Source: Prevotella sp. MGM1 (GTDB taxonomy: Bacteria; Bacteroidota; Bacteroidia; Bacteroidales; Bacteroidaceae). From it: a DNA stretch of 64,000 bases. Made by a program: the position numbers and the translations under genes. The stretch lies in NCBI RefSeq assembly GCF_002933775.1, contig NZ_BEWV01000209.1, forward strand, positions 1-64,000, given 5' to 3'. The notes below the pieces were generated by a model. That model was not told the DNA's origin, did not search any database, and saw only the letters and a program-made list of their open reading frames with translations. Below, one piece after another: positions 1 through 7,646 of this stretch. How positions within the stretch are numbered: position 1 is the first letter of the stretch; the number at the start of each line of letters is the position of its first letter.

Positions 1-55
1 ACCAACGACCCCGAGATTACAAATCACGTGCTCTGGCCAACTGAGCTAAAGAGGC
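1..55 (-). tRNA. tRNA-Thr (anticodon TGT), 3' part cut by window edge
   Basis: Read on the minus strand, the sequence starts GCCTCTTTAGCTCAG, an acceptor strand followed by a D-arm. It continues with an anticodon stem around the loop TTTGTAA, which gives anticodon TGT (Thr), then the variable loop and the start of the T-arm (GTTGGT). The T-loop and the 3' acceptor strand lie beyond position 1. It follows hpf on the same strand. In many Bacteroidales rpsU-xerC-hpf is followed by a tRNA cluster and tuf, so more tRNAs are expected to the left (inference). Confidence 0.9.
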
Positions 56-154
56 TTTTCATTGCAGCCGTTCTCTTTCGAGTTACAACCTGTCTGAAAA
101 CGGCTGCAAAGATAGGCATTATTTTTTAATTACCAAAACTTTTCAAGGTTTTTT

Positions 155-454
155 TTAATAATTCCTTGATTTTTCCTTGAATTTCTGAAGTTGCACCCGC
201 ATTGAGTCGACTCCAAGGTCAACACTCTCTTCAAATGTATCACTCACCTTTTCCACAAAAAGCGTGCTTCCCGGCACCGTAACCGTTATGCTTGCTTCCT
301 TGTTTTGAGCTGTTGCGGGCTTCACAACCTTTAATTGCACCTCTACTTTCTGTATTTCTTCGTAAGACTTCTCTAACTTGGCGATTTTTCTTTCGATAAA
401 CGCCTGTAATTTTTCGGTAGCGTCAAAATGAATTGACTGAATCTTAATTTCCAT
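155..454 (-). CDS. hpf: Ribosome hibernation promoting factor, short HPF/YfiA family
   Basis: This 99-residue protein has the S30AE (sigma-54 modulation) fold. It opens MEIKIQSIHFDATEKLQAFI, has the central helix IAKLEKSYEEIQKVEV, and ends in a basic helix VQLQKFKEKSRNY. Family members bind the 30S decoding region and inactivate ribosomes in stationary phase. It lacks the C-terminal extension of long HPF, so it belongs to the short class. The gene lies 23 bp after xerC on the same strand and just before tRNA-Thr, and probably belongs to the rpsU-xerC-hpf transcript. The ATG at 454 is the only sensible start. Confidence 0.93.
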   Translation of the reverse strand: MEIKIQSIHFDATEKLQAFIERKIAKLEKSYEEIQKVEVQLKVVKPATAQNKEASITVTVPGSTLFVEKVSDTFEESVDLGVDSMRVQLQKFKEKSRNY

Positions 455-477
455 AGTTACCTCCTGTTTTAATAAGG

Positions 478-1365
478 TTATGCCCTTGGGTGGGCTTCTT
501 TATAAACTTTCTTCAACTGCTCAAACGTTGTGTGAGTATAAATCTCCGTTGTGCCGAGTCCGGCATGCCCAAGCAGTTTTTTCACACTTTCTATGCCTGC
601 GCCGTTGTTCAACATGGCCGTAGCGAAAGAATGACGAAGCACATGCGGGGAGCGTTTCTTCTGAGTGAGAACTCTCGAAAGATGATTTTTCACCAATGTC
701 CGCACATTATATTGTTTCATCCGCTCTCCTTTGTCGTCTACAAAAAAAGCTTGCGATACAGGCAGCACGACTTCATCGCGCATATCCCGATACTTCTTCA
801 GAGCTTTTTCAAGACTATCCCCAAAAGGTATGACGCGTTGTTTATCTCCTTTTCCCGTCACTTTTATCTGCCGACCGACCATATCCACATCCGAATCGTC
901 CAGCCCCGTGAGTTCTGAAAGCCGCACACCGGTTTCATAGAACACTGATAAAATAGTACGTGCACGGACATCTTTAAAAGATGTATCATCCCACCACTCC
1001 TCTTCATCGAGAAGTTTATCCATCGTGTCTTGCCGGACAAACTGCGGCAACAGCCTGGCTCGCTTGGGCCCTTTCACAACAAGTGTCGGGTCTTTGCCCA
1101 CCAAATTCCGAATCAGAGCAAAACGAAAAAAGGAACGCAGAGCACTCAGTCTTCTGTTAACCGAGGTTGCAACGTTTCCTTTATCCATCATACTCTCCAT
1201 CCATTTACGGATAACATCGGAATCTACCGACTGCCAAGAGAGTTGATTATCCAATCTTTTGAAATACGACTCAAAATCACGAAGATCTTTTTCGTAGTTT
1301 TGCACCGTCAGCGGTGATCTGTTCCGCTCATAGCGCAAGTAGTTCAAAAATTGTTCGATAACCAT
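478..1365 (-). CDS. xerC: Tyrosine recombinase, XerC/XerD type
   Basis: This 295-residue site-specific recombinase has an N-terminal SAM-like core-binding domain (about residues 1-85, MVIEQFLNYLRYERNRS) and a C-terminal catalytic domain. The catalytic set is visible: Arg in ETGVRLSEL, Lys in TGKGDKQR, HxxR in PHVLRHSFAT, His in LLGHAGL and the nucleophilic Tyr in TEIYTHTT. The length is normal for chromosomal Xer proteins that resolve dimers at dif. The place between rpsU and hpf is the housekeeping Bacteroidales location, so it is not an integron or phage integrase. I chose the ATG at 1365; a TTG five codons upstream is also open. Whether it is XerC or XerD cannot be decided here. Confidence 0.9.
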   Translation of the reverse strand: MVIEQFLNYLRYERNRSPLTVQNYEKDLRDFESYFKRLDNQLSWQSVDSDVIRKWMESMMDKGNVATSVNRRLSALRSFFRFALIRNLVGKDPTLVVKGPKRARLLPQFVRQDTMDKLLDEEEWWDDTSFKDVRARTILSVFYETGVRLSELTGLDDSDVDMVGRQIKVTGKGDKQRVIPFGDSLEKALKKYRDMRDEVVLPVSQAFFVDDKGERMKQYNVRTLVKNHLSRVLTQKKRSPHVLRHSFATAMLNNGAGIESVKKLLGHAGLGTTEIYTHTTFEQLKKVYKEAHPRA

Positions 1366-1446
1366 AAAACGCCTCGCCAAACATCAATCTTTCGGCAACG
1401 AATTTACGGAAATATATTCAAACTACCAAATTTTCCGAAGATTATT

Positions 1447-1638
1447 TTATTCCTCGGTGTTTCTCATTTTCTGTACGTAAACGGCGTGCTCCATCTTAAG
1501 TCTCTTCAAGACAGAGGGTTTGTCGAACTGCTGACGTGCGCGAAGTTCCTTGATGACACCAGTCTTTTCAAACTTTCTCTTAAACTTTTTGAGGGCTTTC
1601 TCGATGTTTTCGCCTTCTTTTACCGGTACAATAATCAT
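1447..1638 (-). CDS. rpsU: 30S ribosomal protein S21
   Basis: This 63-residue basic protein starts MIIVPVKEGENIEKALKKFK and contains FEKTGVIKELRARQQFDKPS, the S21 signature. It is a small-subunit protein near the 3' end of 16S rRNA and the anti-SD region. The frame is open further upstream, but the ATG at 1638 gives the family's normal start and length. A well-formed promoter lies about 70-100 bp upstream, and xerC follows 81 bp downstream on the same strand. Confidence 0.95.
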   Translation of the reverse strand: MIIVPVKEGENIEKALKKFKRKFEKTGVIKELRARQQFDKPSVLKRLKMEHAVYVQKMRNTEE

Positions 1639-1707
1639 TTTGTCTTTTTGTTTTAAATTTTTAATTAAACTTACACGTATCGAGACCAAGGCCACGATTT
1701 GCGGCTG

Positions 1708-1739
1708 CAAAATTACAATTAAATTATCTAACAGCCAAA
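1708..1739 (-). promoter_or_regulatory. Promoter of rpsU-xerC-hpf
   Basis: On the minus strand, TTTG (1739-1736) is separated by 20 nt from TAATTTTG (1715-1708). This matches the Bacteroidota primary sigma consensus TTTG-N19..21-TAnnTTTG. The expected start site near 1702 leaves a leader of about 65 nt before rpsU. Confidence 0.75.
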
Positions 1740-1868
1740 TATTCAGACACTTTTTTGATTACTCTTCGACCTTTACAATGTTTTTCACCAAATTATTGCC
1801 CCACCATAATCATGATGACTCCGATTTTATTTGCAAACGACGACAAAAGGACAGGCAGCCAATGGCGA

Positions 1869-1898
1869 CGGATTTAACGGCATCCTCCGTTAAATCCG
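1869..1898. repeat. 12-bp perfect hairpin
   Basis: CGGATTTAACGG (1869-1880) pairs perfectly with CCGTTAAATCCG (1887-1898) around a 6-nt loop. It lies upstream of the rpsU promoter, so it is not the terminator of that operon. Its role is unknown. Confidence 0.6.
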
Positions 1899-1985
1899 CC
1901 TTTACCCTTACATGATAACCATATTTTATCCACGCATCCGCATTCTGTAAACATTATTCAAACAACGCGCATCGTCTCCACGAAC

Positions 1986-2262
1986 GTATATTTATGCAAA
2001 ACGGAATGAAAAGCGGCGAAATAACCATTGAAAAATGACACGTTTGTCACCGATGACACCTTGGTGCGTAGACAAATCATGATAACAAGGCCGTTTTCCC
2101 ACAACGGGCAACCAACCATATCGCATTCGGATACCGGTCGCGACGCGTTTAACGGCTAAACGCCGTCCATTCGGCATCTAAATGCGGCTCAACGGATAGC
2201 CCGTTGCGGGGCGTGGCGACACATACCAGAGACCGGTGAGGCCACGTTTTGCATAAATATAC
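1986..2262. repeat. 18-bp inverted repeat pair flanking about 240 bp
   Basis: GTATATTTATGCAAAACG (1986-2003) recurs as its exact reverse complement at 2245-2262. The core TTGCATAAATATACA occurs a third time at 2415-2429. The AT-rich core resembles ArgR-type operators (TGnATAnnnATnCA-like), which is only a resemblance. The enclosed DNA has no convincing gene. Confidence 0.55.
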
Positions 2263-2275
2263 ATTCCGGTATAAA

Positions 2276-2319
2276 CGTGTTTGCGGGGCTTCACACAGTG
2301 GTGAAGCCCCGCAAACACG
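2276..2319. repeat. 19-bp perfect GC-rich hairpin
   Basis: Arms 2276-2294 and 2301-2319 (CGTGTTTGCGGGGCTTCAC and its complement) pair without mismatch around the 6-nt loop ACAGTG. There is no gene end nearby on either strand and no T-run beside it, so a simple terminator role is not supported. Confidence 0.75.
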
Positions 2320-2633
2320 GCATCCGGCAGTCGCCGTATATCTAAAAATAGGTGTAAAAAGATGCGTATGGCAGTCTGCCGCACGACAATGTCATATTTT
2401 ATAGTCTTCGATTATTGCATAAATATACAGGCACAGATAGTGTTTTTGTAATAAGAATGTCATATTATTCATAATGTCGGAATATTCGTACTGCACAAAG
2501 TTACCACAAAAACACCCACATAGCAAGGATTATCACGATACATTTGGCGATACGATGGGATGAGAGAATCGTATATATGTTAATCTTTCATAAAACATGT
2601 GCGAAAAAGAAACACAATCAATCGATTTGTTAA

Positions 2634-2641
2634 TATATTTG
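2634..2641 (+). promoter_or_regulatory. Probable -7 box of the 2679 gene
   Basis: TATATTTG fits TAnnTTTG and lies 37 bp before the ATG at 2679. A correctly spaced TTTG -33 element is not evident. Confidence 0.5.
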
Positions 2642-2678
2642 CAAAAAGCAATTGATAACATAATAAAACAGAATACCT

Positions 2679-3488
2679 ATGAAAAAAACTTTATCACACA
2701 TCATCCTCGTAAGTTGCTTCGCATGTCCGTCATTCGCCCAACTTAAAGTAAACACAAACGGTAATGTTGCCATTCGGAATGAAGACAATGGAATTATTGC
2801 ATATTTAGGTGCTTCAAGAGAGGGCTTAGGAAATAGGAACAAAAATAATCTGGGAATATCAGAAGAATATGATGGAACTTTTTATAAATGTTTATTTAAA
2901 GATAGTAAAGGAAGTAAAAACTTTGCAGAAGTTGTTAGTAATACAAAAATTGCATTTATAAATTCTTGTAATATAAATTCTGGATATAGATGGATAATGT
3001 TTGGACTTAATCCTATTGGAGATCCAGAAATGCCCATTTACACCCAAACGCCCAACTCTTTTGAAAATATAACTTTAAAGTTTGATGAAAACAAATTGAT
3101 AGTAGATACAGGGGAAGAAGAATGCCGTATATGCGTTATGAGTTCAAACTCCGGTAAATCTTATTATAAAGTAGTATCAAATACCAAAACAGCAACTTTT
3201 ACAAACTTATGCGATGGCGAAATAGACATTTGTGTTACAAAAGAAGGTTATAAACCATACAGATATATCAGCTATATAAAGTTTATACAAAATGAGACAA
3301 TAAGCAAAAGAGTCGTTTATCCATATAAAAACAGTGTTGTTATAGGCAGCAACGTTACAGACAATAAACCTTTGGGACCGGTCACTGTTGAAGCCGGCGG
3401 CAGTCTGAGATTAAAGGAATGTGAGGATGTCACCATCAAAGGTGATTTTGAAGTCAGACAAGGAGCGGAATTCATCATTGAACAATAA
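2679..3488 (+). CDS. Secreted hypothetical protein, AT-rich gene
   Basis: This 269-residue protein is not assigned to a characterised family. It has a clear signal peptide (MKKTLSHIILVSCFACPSFA, cleavage before QLK). Two internal segments resemble each other: FAEVVSNTKIAFINSCN and YKVVSNTKTATFTNLCD, about 80 residues apart, suggesting duplicated beta-sandwich modules. The C-terminus (VTVEAGGSLRLKECEDVTIK, then GDFEVRQGAEF) has the short repeating beta-strand pattern common at the ends of Bacteroidales surface proteins. The gene is visibly richer in A+T than its neighbours, hinting at acquisition. It ends 22 bp before the next secreted protein gene. Confidence 0.7.
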   Translation: MKKTLSHIILVSCFACPSFAQLKVNTNGNVAIRNEDNGIIAYLGASREGLGNRNKNNLGISEEYDGTFYKCLFKDSKGSKNFAEVVSNTKIAFINSCNINSGYRWIMFGLNPIGDPEMPIYTQTPNSFENITLKFDENKLIVDTGEEECRICVMSSNSGKSYYKVVSNTKTATFTNLCDGEIDICVTKEGYKPYRYISYIKFIQNETISKRVVYPYKNSVVIGSNVTDNKPLGPVTVEAGGSLRLKECEDVTIKGDFEVRQGAEFIIEQ

Positions 3489-3510
3489 CAATTATAAAAC
3501 TATCACCAAT

Positions 3511-4425
3511 ATGAAGTATTTATTAATTACCCTATCAGCCGTTTTGCTGGCCGTTGCCGGCAACGTTTCGGCGCGCCCGTTCACCACAGGATGCAAGTGG
3601 TCGTACGCTCATTGGGACGATTGTCACGAAACACATACATTCTCATTGTTCGAACTTGACGAGCCTTACGAGCTTAACGGTAATACTTATTACAAGCTGT
3701 ACAGGACGAATATCGACGAAAAAGGCAACAGGGGCGAACGGCAATACATTATCGGACTGCGCGAAAAAGACGGAATAGTATATGCGAGCCACGACGAATA
3801 CATGGAAATGAGCGAAAGCAACGGATTCGAATACGATATTTACGGTTTTCCTTATTCAATGGCCGATAATGAAATTATACTATACGACTTCAACTTAAAT
3901 GTCGGCGAGTTTATCGGAAGTCCGGACAACGAGATAACATATTTTATAAGCGGCATTCAACCCGTAACGCTTGAAAACGGGAAAGAAGAACGCATCTTGG
4001 ACGTCACGGCCAGAATGAATCAGCATCCCAGTTACAAGCCCGAGTTTTTATATCGAAACATGATTTCCGGGATAGGCTCACTTTATGGGGAGGGCTTGTT
4101 GTTGCATTACCTTGACGCTTATATCTATTCTCCCTCTTTACCACCCTGTGAAACAGAGCACTTCCTGAACGCATACGTGGAAGACGACCGGCTCGTATAC
4201 AAGGCTCCGAGCTACACAGGCGACCCGGCAGAGGAGCATCTCTCACACACCACGTATAAGGACGACCCATTCTTAGGCGGCTTTGTGACGGGTATAAAGA
4301 GTGTTACGGCTGAAAGCAATAAGGCCGACGAAGATGTTTTCCATGACCTGAGCGGGCGCAAAATGACGGGGACATTGAAGCCGGGCGTATATATTCATAA
4401 CAGGAAAAAGATTGTTGTGAAGTAA
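3511..4425 (+). CDS. Secreted hypothetical protein with Bacteroidales C-terminal tail
   Basis: This 304-residue protein has a signal peptide (MKYLLITLSAVLLAVAGNVSA) followed by a mature domain rich in Tyr, Asp and Glu that I do not recognise. The C-terminus carries the pattern VFHDLSGRKMTG-LKPGVYIH-NRKKIVVK, a short beta domain often found at the ends of exported Prevotella/Bacteroides proteins and likened to sorting domains. The frame is open upstream to 3421, overlapping the previous gene, but the ATG at 3511 gives an ideal signal peptide. It probably shares a transcript with the 2679 gene. Confidence 0.75.
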   Translation: MKYLLITLSAVLLAVAGNVSARPFTTGCKWSYAHWDDCHETHTFSLFELDEPYELNGNTYYKLYRTNIDEKGNRGERQYIIGLREKDGIVYASHDEYMEMSESNGFEYDIYGFPYSMADNEIILYDFNLNVGEFIGSPDNEITYFISGIQPVTLENGKEERILDVTARMNQHPSYKPEFLYRNMISGIGSLYGEGLLLHYLDAYIYSPSLPPCETEHFLNAYVEDDRLVYKAPSYTGDPAEEHLSHTTYKDDPFLGGFVTGIKSVTAESNKADEDVFHDLSGRKMTGTLKPGVYIHNRKKIVVK

Positions 4426-4500
4426 AAAAACGGCATGGTGAGACCAAAATTAAATGGATGAAACAGCACTACTAACCACCGACAATAGAACAGACACATC

Positions 4501-4950
4501 ATGAGAAAGAGAATTTTTATCATTATACAGTGCTGCATGGTTGCCTGCATGGCATTCGCAATGCAAGCGAACGCACAGCCGAGACCCGACTCCGTAAGTG
4601 TACATGCCGGGCAGGAACCGCTGGATTTTTTGCTGACGGATGAGCAAAAAGAAACAATAAAATATCTGACTGTCACCGGAACACTGTTGGATGAAGACTA
4701 TGAGTATATAAGGGAAGAGCTCATAACAAAGTTGAAAGAGCTTAATCTGAAAGAAGCCGACATCGATACCATTCCGGCATACGGATTTAAATGCGACAAA
4801 TCATGCGACAAATCCAGCACGTTAGACAATCTCCTTCTGCCAAAGGGAATAAAGCACGTATCAGATGGAGCATTCTTTGAGCAGCATATACGTAATTTCA
4901 TTATAACAGGTAACTTTCCGACATTAGGGAATAATGTTTTTAGAGAATAG
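4501..4950 (+). CDS. BspA-like leucine-rich protein, N-terminal part before amber stop
   Basis: This 149-residue fragment starts with a signal peptide (MRKRIFIIIQCCMVACMAFA, then MQANAQP). It continues with leucine-rich repeat sequence of the LRR_5/BspA type (ITKLKELNLKEADIDTIPAY, then LDNLLLPKGIKHVSDGAFF). It stops at a TAG (4948-4950) in the middle of a repeat (FPTLGNNVFRE). Reading through the stop in the same frame continues directly into the next open frame, so this is most likely the first half of one interrupted gene. Family members are surface or secreted adhesin-like proteins. A truncated secreted product is possible. Confidence 0.7.
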   Translation: MRKRIFIIIQCCMVACMAFAMQANAQPRPDSVSVHAGQEPLDFLLTDEQKETIKYLTVTGTLLDEDYEYIREELITKLKELNLKEADIDTIPAYGFKCDKSCDKSSTLDNLLLPKGIKHVSDGAFFEQHIRNFIITGNFPTLGNNVFRE

Positions 4951-4965
4951 CCGTACAATAATTAT

Positions 4966-5664
4966 ATGCCACAAATATCAGAAGACAATCCATGCCTTAA
5001 AAAAACATATGACGGTTCAATATATTCGTTAGACGGCAGTGTGCTATACTATTATATATACGGCGATGGCAATGCCATAGAATATTCTGATGAGAAACTG
5101 AAAACAATAGCCCCATGTGCACTTGAAGGCAAAAAGGTTCTCGGCTTACTGATACCGGAAACAGTTGATTCAATAGGAGATAGGGCGTTCGCCTATGTTA
5201 CTAAAACGTGGTATACAAGAAGTTCCTATTACGAAGATCAGTCGGTTAATTGCCGCGCACTCGTCCCACCGAGATTAGGAAAGGATGTTTTCCTGAACTC
5301 AGAACTGACAACATGCACGATGTACGTTCCGGAAGAAAGCCTCGAACTTTACAAAACGGCCGACGGATGGAAAGACTTACATTTAGAGGGGAAAGTATTC
5401 GTAACTGCCGGTATTGACAATACGACCGATAACTGTTTCCACATTTCAGATGCCGGCACGACATATCAAATAACATCCGAAAAAGAAATAAAAGGTATTC
5501 ATATTTACGATGTTAAAGGCCGGTTGGCTGACAGAATAACAGTTAAGGCAAAAGAAACGAGCATAGGCAAAGCAACGCTTCCAAAGCCTTACGCCATTGC
5601 AAAAGTATCGCTTGAAAACGGAACGACAAAGACCGTGAAACTGATGCCGCGGAAAGACAAATGA
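4966..5664 (+). pseudogene. BspA-like protein, C-terminal part after amber stop
   Basis: These 232 residues are in the same frame as the preceding fragment, five codons after its TAG. They carry further LRR_5 units (KLKTIAPCALEGKKVLGLLI, VDSIGDRAFAYV) and a short C-terminal domain (IKGIHIYDVKGRLADRIT, ending VKLMPRKDK) of the tail type seen in Bacteroidales secreted proteins. It has no signal peptide, so on its own it would not be exported. The intact gene would run 4501-5664 and give 387 residues. A single T-A-G substitution explains the split. Amber suppression cannot be excluded but nothing else here suggests it. Confidence 0.65.
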
Positions 5665-5760
5665 ACAAGTGTATTGTAAGCCTGTGACTACGGATTATCT
5701 GCAAGTTCCACATCACGGGCATCCGATGCTTTTTTGACAAAATATATTACCAATAAGAAA

Positions 5761-5810
5761 ATATTTCATTACCTTTGTGATACAAAACAAAAGCAAAGGT
5801 AATGAAATAT
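5761..5810. promoter_or_regulatory. Perfect 17-bp inverted repeat spanning -7 box and start codon
   Basis: ATATTTCATTACCTTTG (5761-5777) recurs as its exact reverse complement at 5794-5810 with a 16-bp centre. The left arm holds the -7 box TACCTTTG (5770-5777). The right arm contains the ATG of the TPR/HTH regulator gene (5802-5804). This could be a dimeric repressor site for autoregulation. On a read-through transcript from upstream it could be an RNA hairpin masking the start codon. Confidence 0.75.
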
Positions 5811-7544
5811 ATCCCCGAACTGATATACCTGCTGACCATAACATTGTCACTGTCGTGTACAGGCCATAGAAAAACCGACAACATACTGACGCATGCGGAA
5901 GAAATAATAGAAAGCAATCCCGACTCAACCCTTATACTTCTCAGCAGCATCGGGGATGAGGCCGGCAATATGTCGGAAAGCAGGAGAATGCGGTACATGC
6001 TGTTGCTGACACAGGCCATGAACAAGACCGACATCCCGCTGGACACGATGGCCGGGGTAGAGGAAATGGCAGAGCATTTCAATAGCCACGGCAACAGCAA
6101 CGACAAGATGAAAGCGAACTACATGCTCGGATGCGTGTATCGGGACAGGGGAGACGCCCCGACCGCCCTCTTCCACTTCCGAAACGCAACGACGTTTGCC
6201 GACACGAGTGCCGTCGACTGCGATTTCCGAACGCTCAGCAGGATATACGGGCAGATAGCCACGCTCTTTTACCACCAGCTAACGCCCGAATTGTCACATG
6301 AGGCCGAGCTGAAAGCCGTGGCATACGCCGAAAAAGCAAAGGACACCATAGCGGCGATAATATTCTATGAGCATCTCGGATCCACCTATCACATGCGGGG
6401 TAAATACGACTCCGTATTATATATATGTATGAACGCATACAAAAAATATAAGGAATTGGGACTCGACGATTTGGCCACAGGAGCATTGCCGCAAGCAATA
6501 AATATATATCTGATGAAGGGATTATACGGCAAAGCAAAAGCCGCAATGGATGAATGCGAACAAAACCCAAGCTTATTCGACTGCAACGGAAACATTATAA
6601 AAGGACGAGAAGTTTATTACGATAATAAAGGCAAGTATTACGAAGGCATCGGAAAACTTGACTCCGCAGAACATTTCTATCGGAAACTATTGTCTTATCC
6701 ATCAAACATAAACAATCTCGAATGCGGGTATCATGGCCTTATGCGTGTATATCAAAAACTCGGCATAGCGGACTCCACGGTCAAATATGCGTCCTTGTTT
6801 GCCCAAATAAACGATTCCTCATCATTTCTCAGCTCCTCGGAAAACATAATAAAGATGCAGGCACTTTACAACTATACAGAGAACCGGAAGATTGCGGAAG
6901 CCAAGACACGAGAAGCTGAACGCTACAAATACATGGCAACCCTTTTCTCCGTGATATTCTTGGCCGGCATCTATATATTATATATAAGTATAAGGCGGTA
7001 CAAACGGAAGAAAAACAGAGAGACAGCGACCGCAAACAGAAAATACTTTGATATTCTTTCCCGATTGAACAAGGCTGAGACAGAAGCCAGGATGCTGAGA
7101 GACGACTTCACCACATACAAAGATATAAAAGAGAACGAGGTGGAAAAATTGCGGCAAACCATGACGGTGATATGCAAAGAGAACAACATGCCGGAATCCT
7201 GCACCGCGGGACAGGCTCTGCTAAACTGTGCCATAATACAACAGATGCACATATACGCAGGCAAGCTGAAAACACCTTCGGCCGAAGAATGGCAAGAACT
7301 GTACAGAATAACAGAGGAAAACATGCCCCGCTTCTACGAAAGAATAAACGACAGCCAAGCCAATCTCACAAGCTATGAAAAAAACGTATCCATACTCACG
7401 AGATTTCTGTTCACTCCAAACGAGACTTCCGTGCTGATGAACGTGTCCAAACAAAGGATAACGAACATCAGGAGCAGCATAAACAAAAAACTTTTCAACT
7501 GTGAAGGAACAAAATCTCTCAATCATAACATCAAATCCATATAA
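5802..7544 (+). CDS. Membrane TPR protein with cytoplasmic LuxR-like HTH, probable regulator
   Basis: This 580-residue protein has a signal sequence ending in a possible lipidation Cys (LSLSCTG, Cys19). Residues about 30-360 form tetratricopeptide-like helical repeats (for example KANYMLGCVYRDRGDAPTAL). One membrane helix follows at about 378-397 (LFSVIFLAGIYILYIS), then a basic stop and a coiled coil (400-450). The C-terminal helical region ends in an HTH-like segment, FTPNETSVLMNVSKQRITNI then RSSINKKLF, similar to LuxR-type HTHs. Such single-span TPR/HTH proteins are common in Bacteroidales and are thought to link periplasmic sensing to transcription, but few have been studied. The promoter/start inverted repeat and the operators before the next operon suggest autoregulation and control of the neighbours (inference). 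Confidence 0.78.
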   Translation: MKYIPELIYLLTITLSLSCTGHRKTDNILTHAEEIIESNPDSTLILLSSIGDEAGNMSESRRMRYMLLLTQAMNKTDIPLDTMAGVEEMAEHFNSHGNSNDKMKANYMLGCVYRDRGDAPTALFHFRNATTFADTSAVDCDFRTLSRIYGQIATLFYHQLTPELSHEAELKAVAYAEKAKDTIAAIIFYEHLGSTYHMRGKYDSVLYICMNAYKKYKELGLDDLATGALPQAINIYLMKGLYGKAKAAMDECEQNPSLFDCNGNIIKGREVYYDNKGKYYEGIGKLDSAEHFYRKLLSYPSNINNLECGYHGLMRVYQKLGIADSTVKYASLFAQINDSSSFLSSSENIIKMQALYNYTENRKIAEAKTREAERYKYMATLFSVIFLAGIYILYISIRRYKRKKNRETATANRKYFDILSRLNKAETEARMLRDDFTTYKDIKENEVEKLRQTMTVICKENNMPESCTAGQALLNCAIIQQMHIYAGKLKTPSAEEWQELYRITEENMPRFYERINDSQANLTSYEKNVSILTRFLFTPNETSVLMNVSKQRITNIRSSINKKLFNCEGTKSLNHNIKSI

Positions 7545-7551
7545 AAGTGCA

Positions 7552-7639
7552 GGTGTGTAAAAAATGTACTTTCGCTGTAATCCGTTGATTAAACAGCACT
7601 TACAAGAAACGAAGCGAACGGGTGTGTAAAAAGTGTACT
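7552..7639 (+). promoter_or_regulatory. Tandem 19-bp direct repeat, probable operators
   Basis: GGTGTGTAAAAAATGTACT (7552-7570) and GGTGTGTAAAAAGTGTACT (7621-7639) differ at one base and start 69 bp apart. Each contains two direct half-sites of the GTGTA type about one helical turn apart. The second copy sits 7 bp before the -33 element of the following promoter, the usual place for an activator. The regulator encoded just upstream is the obvious candidate ligand (inference). Confidence 0.7.
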
Positions 7640-7646
7640 CGTTTTA

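Larger units (their letters stand above)
1716..2678. other. Long intergenic region with hairpins, no gene seen
   Basis: No frame here looks like a protein. The stretch holds a 12-bp hairpin (1869-1898), an 18-bp inverted repeat (1986-2003 with 2245-2262), a palindrome CAACGG-N5-CCGTTG (2190-2206), a 19-bp hairpin (2276-2319), and a direct repeat AATGTCATATT at 2388 and 2456. Two divergent promoters lie at its ends. The CAACGG palindrome links it to the dispersed intergenic repeats near 26.3 kb and 39.1 kb. Confidence 0.6.

Noticed and set aside
478..1365. Possible integron or phage integrase
   Set aside because: The place between rpsU and hpf, the length and the absence of attachment sites indicate the housekeeping Xer protein.
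1992..2384. Short minus-strand frames between rpsU and the first secreted protein
   Set aside because: They run through inverted repeats and a palindrome, lack conserved features and have no promoter or good start.
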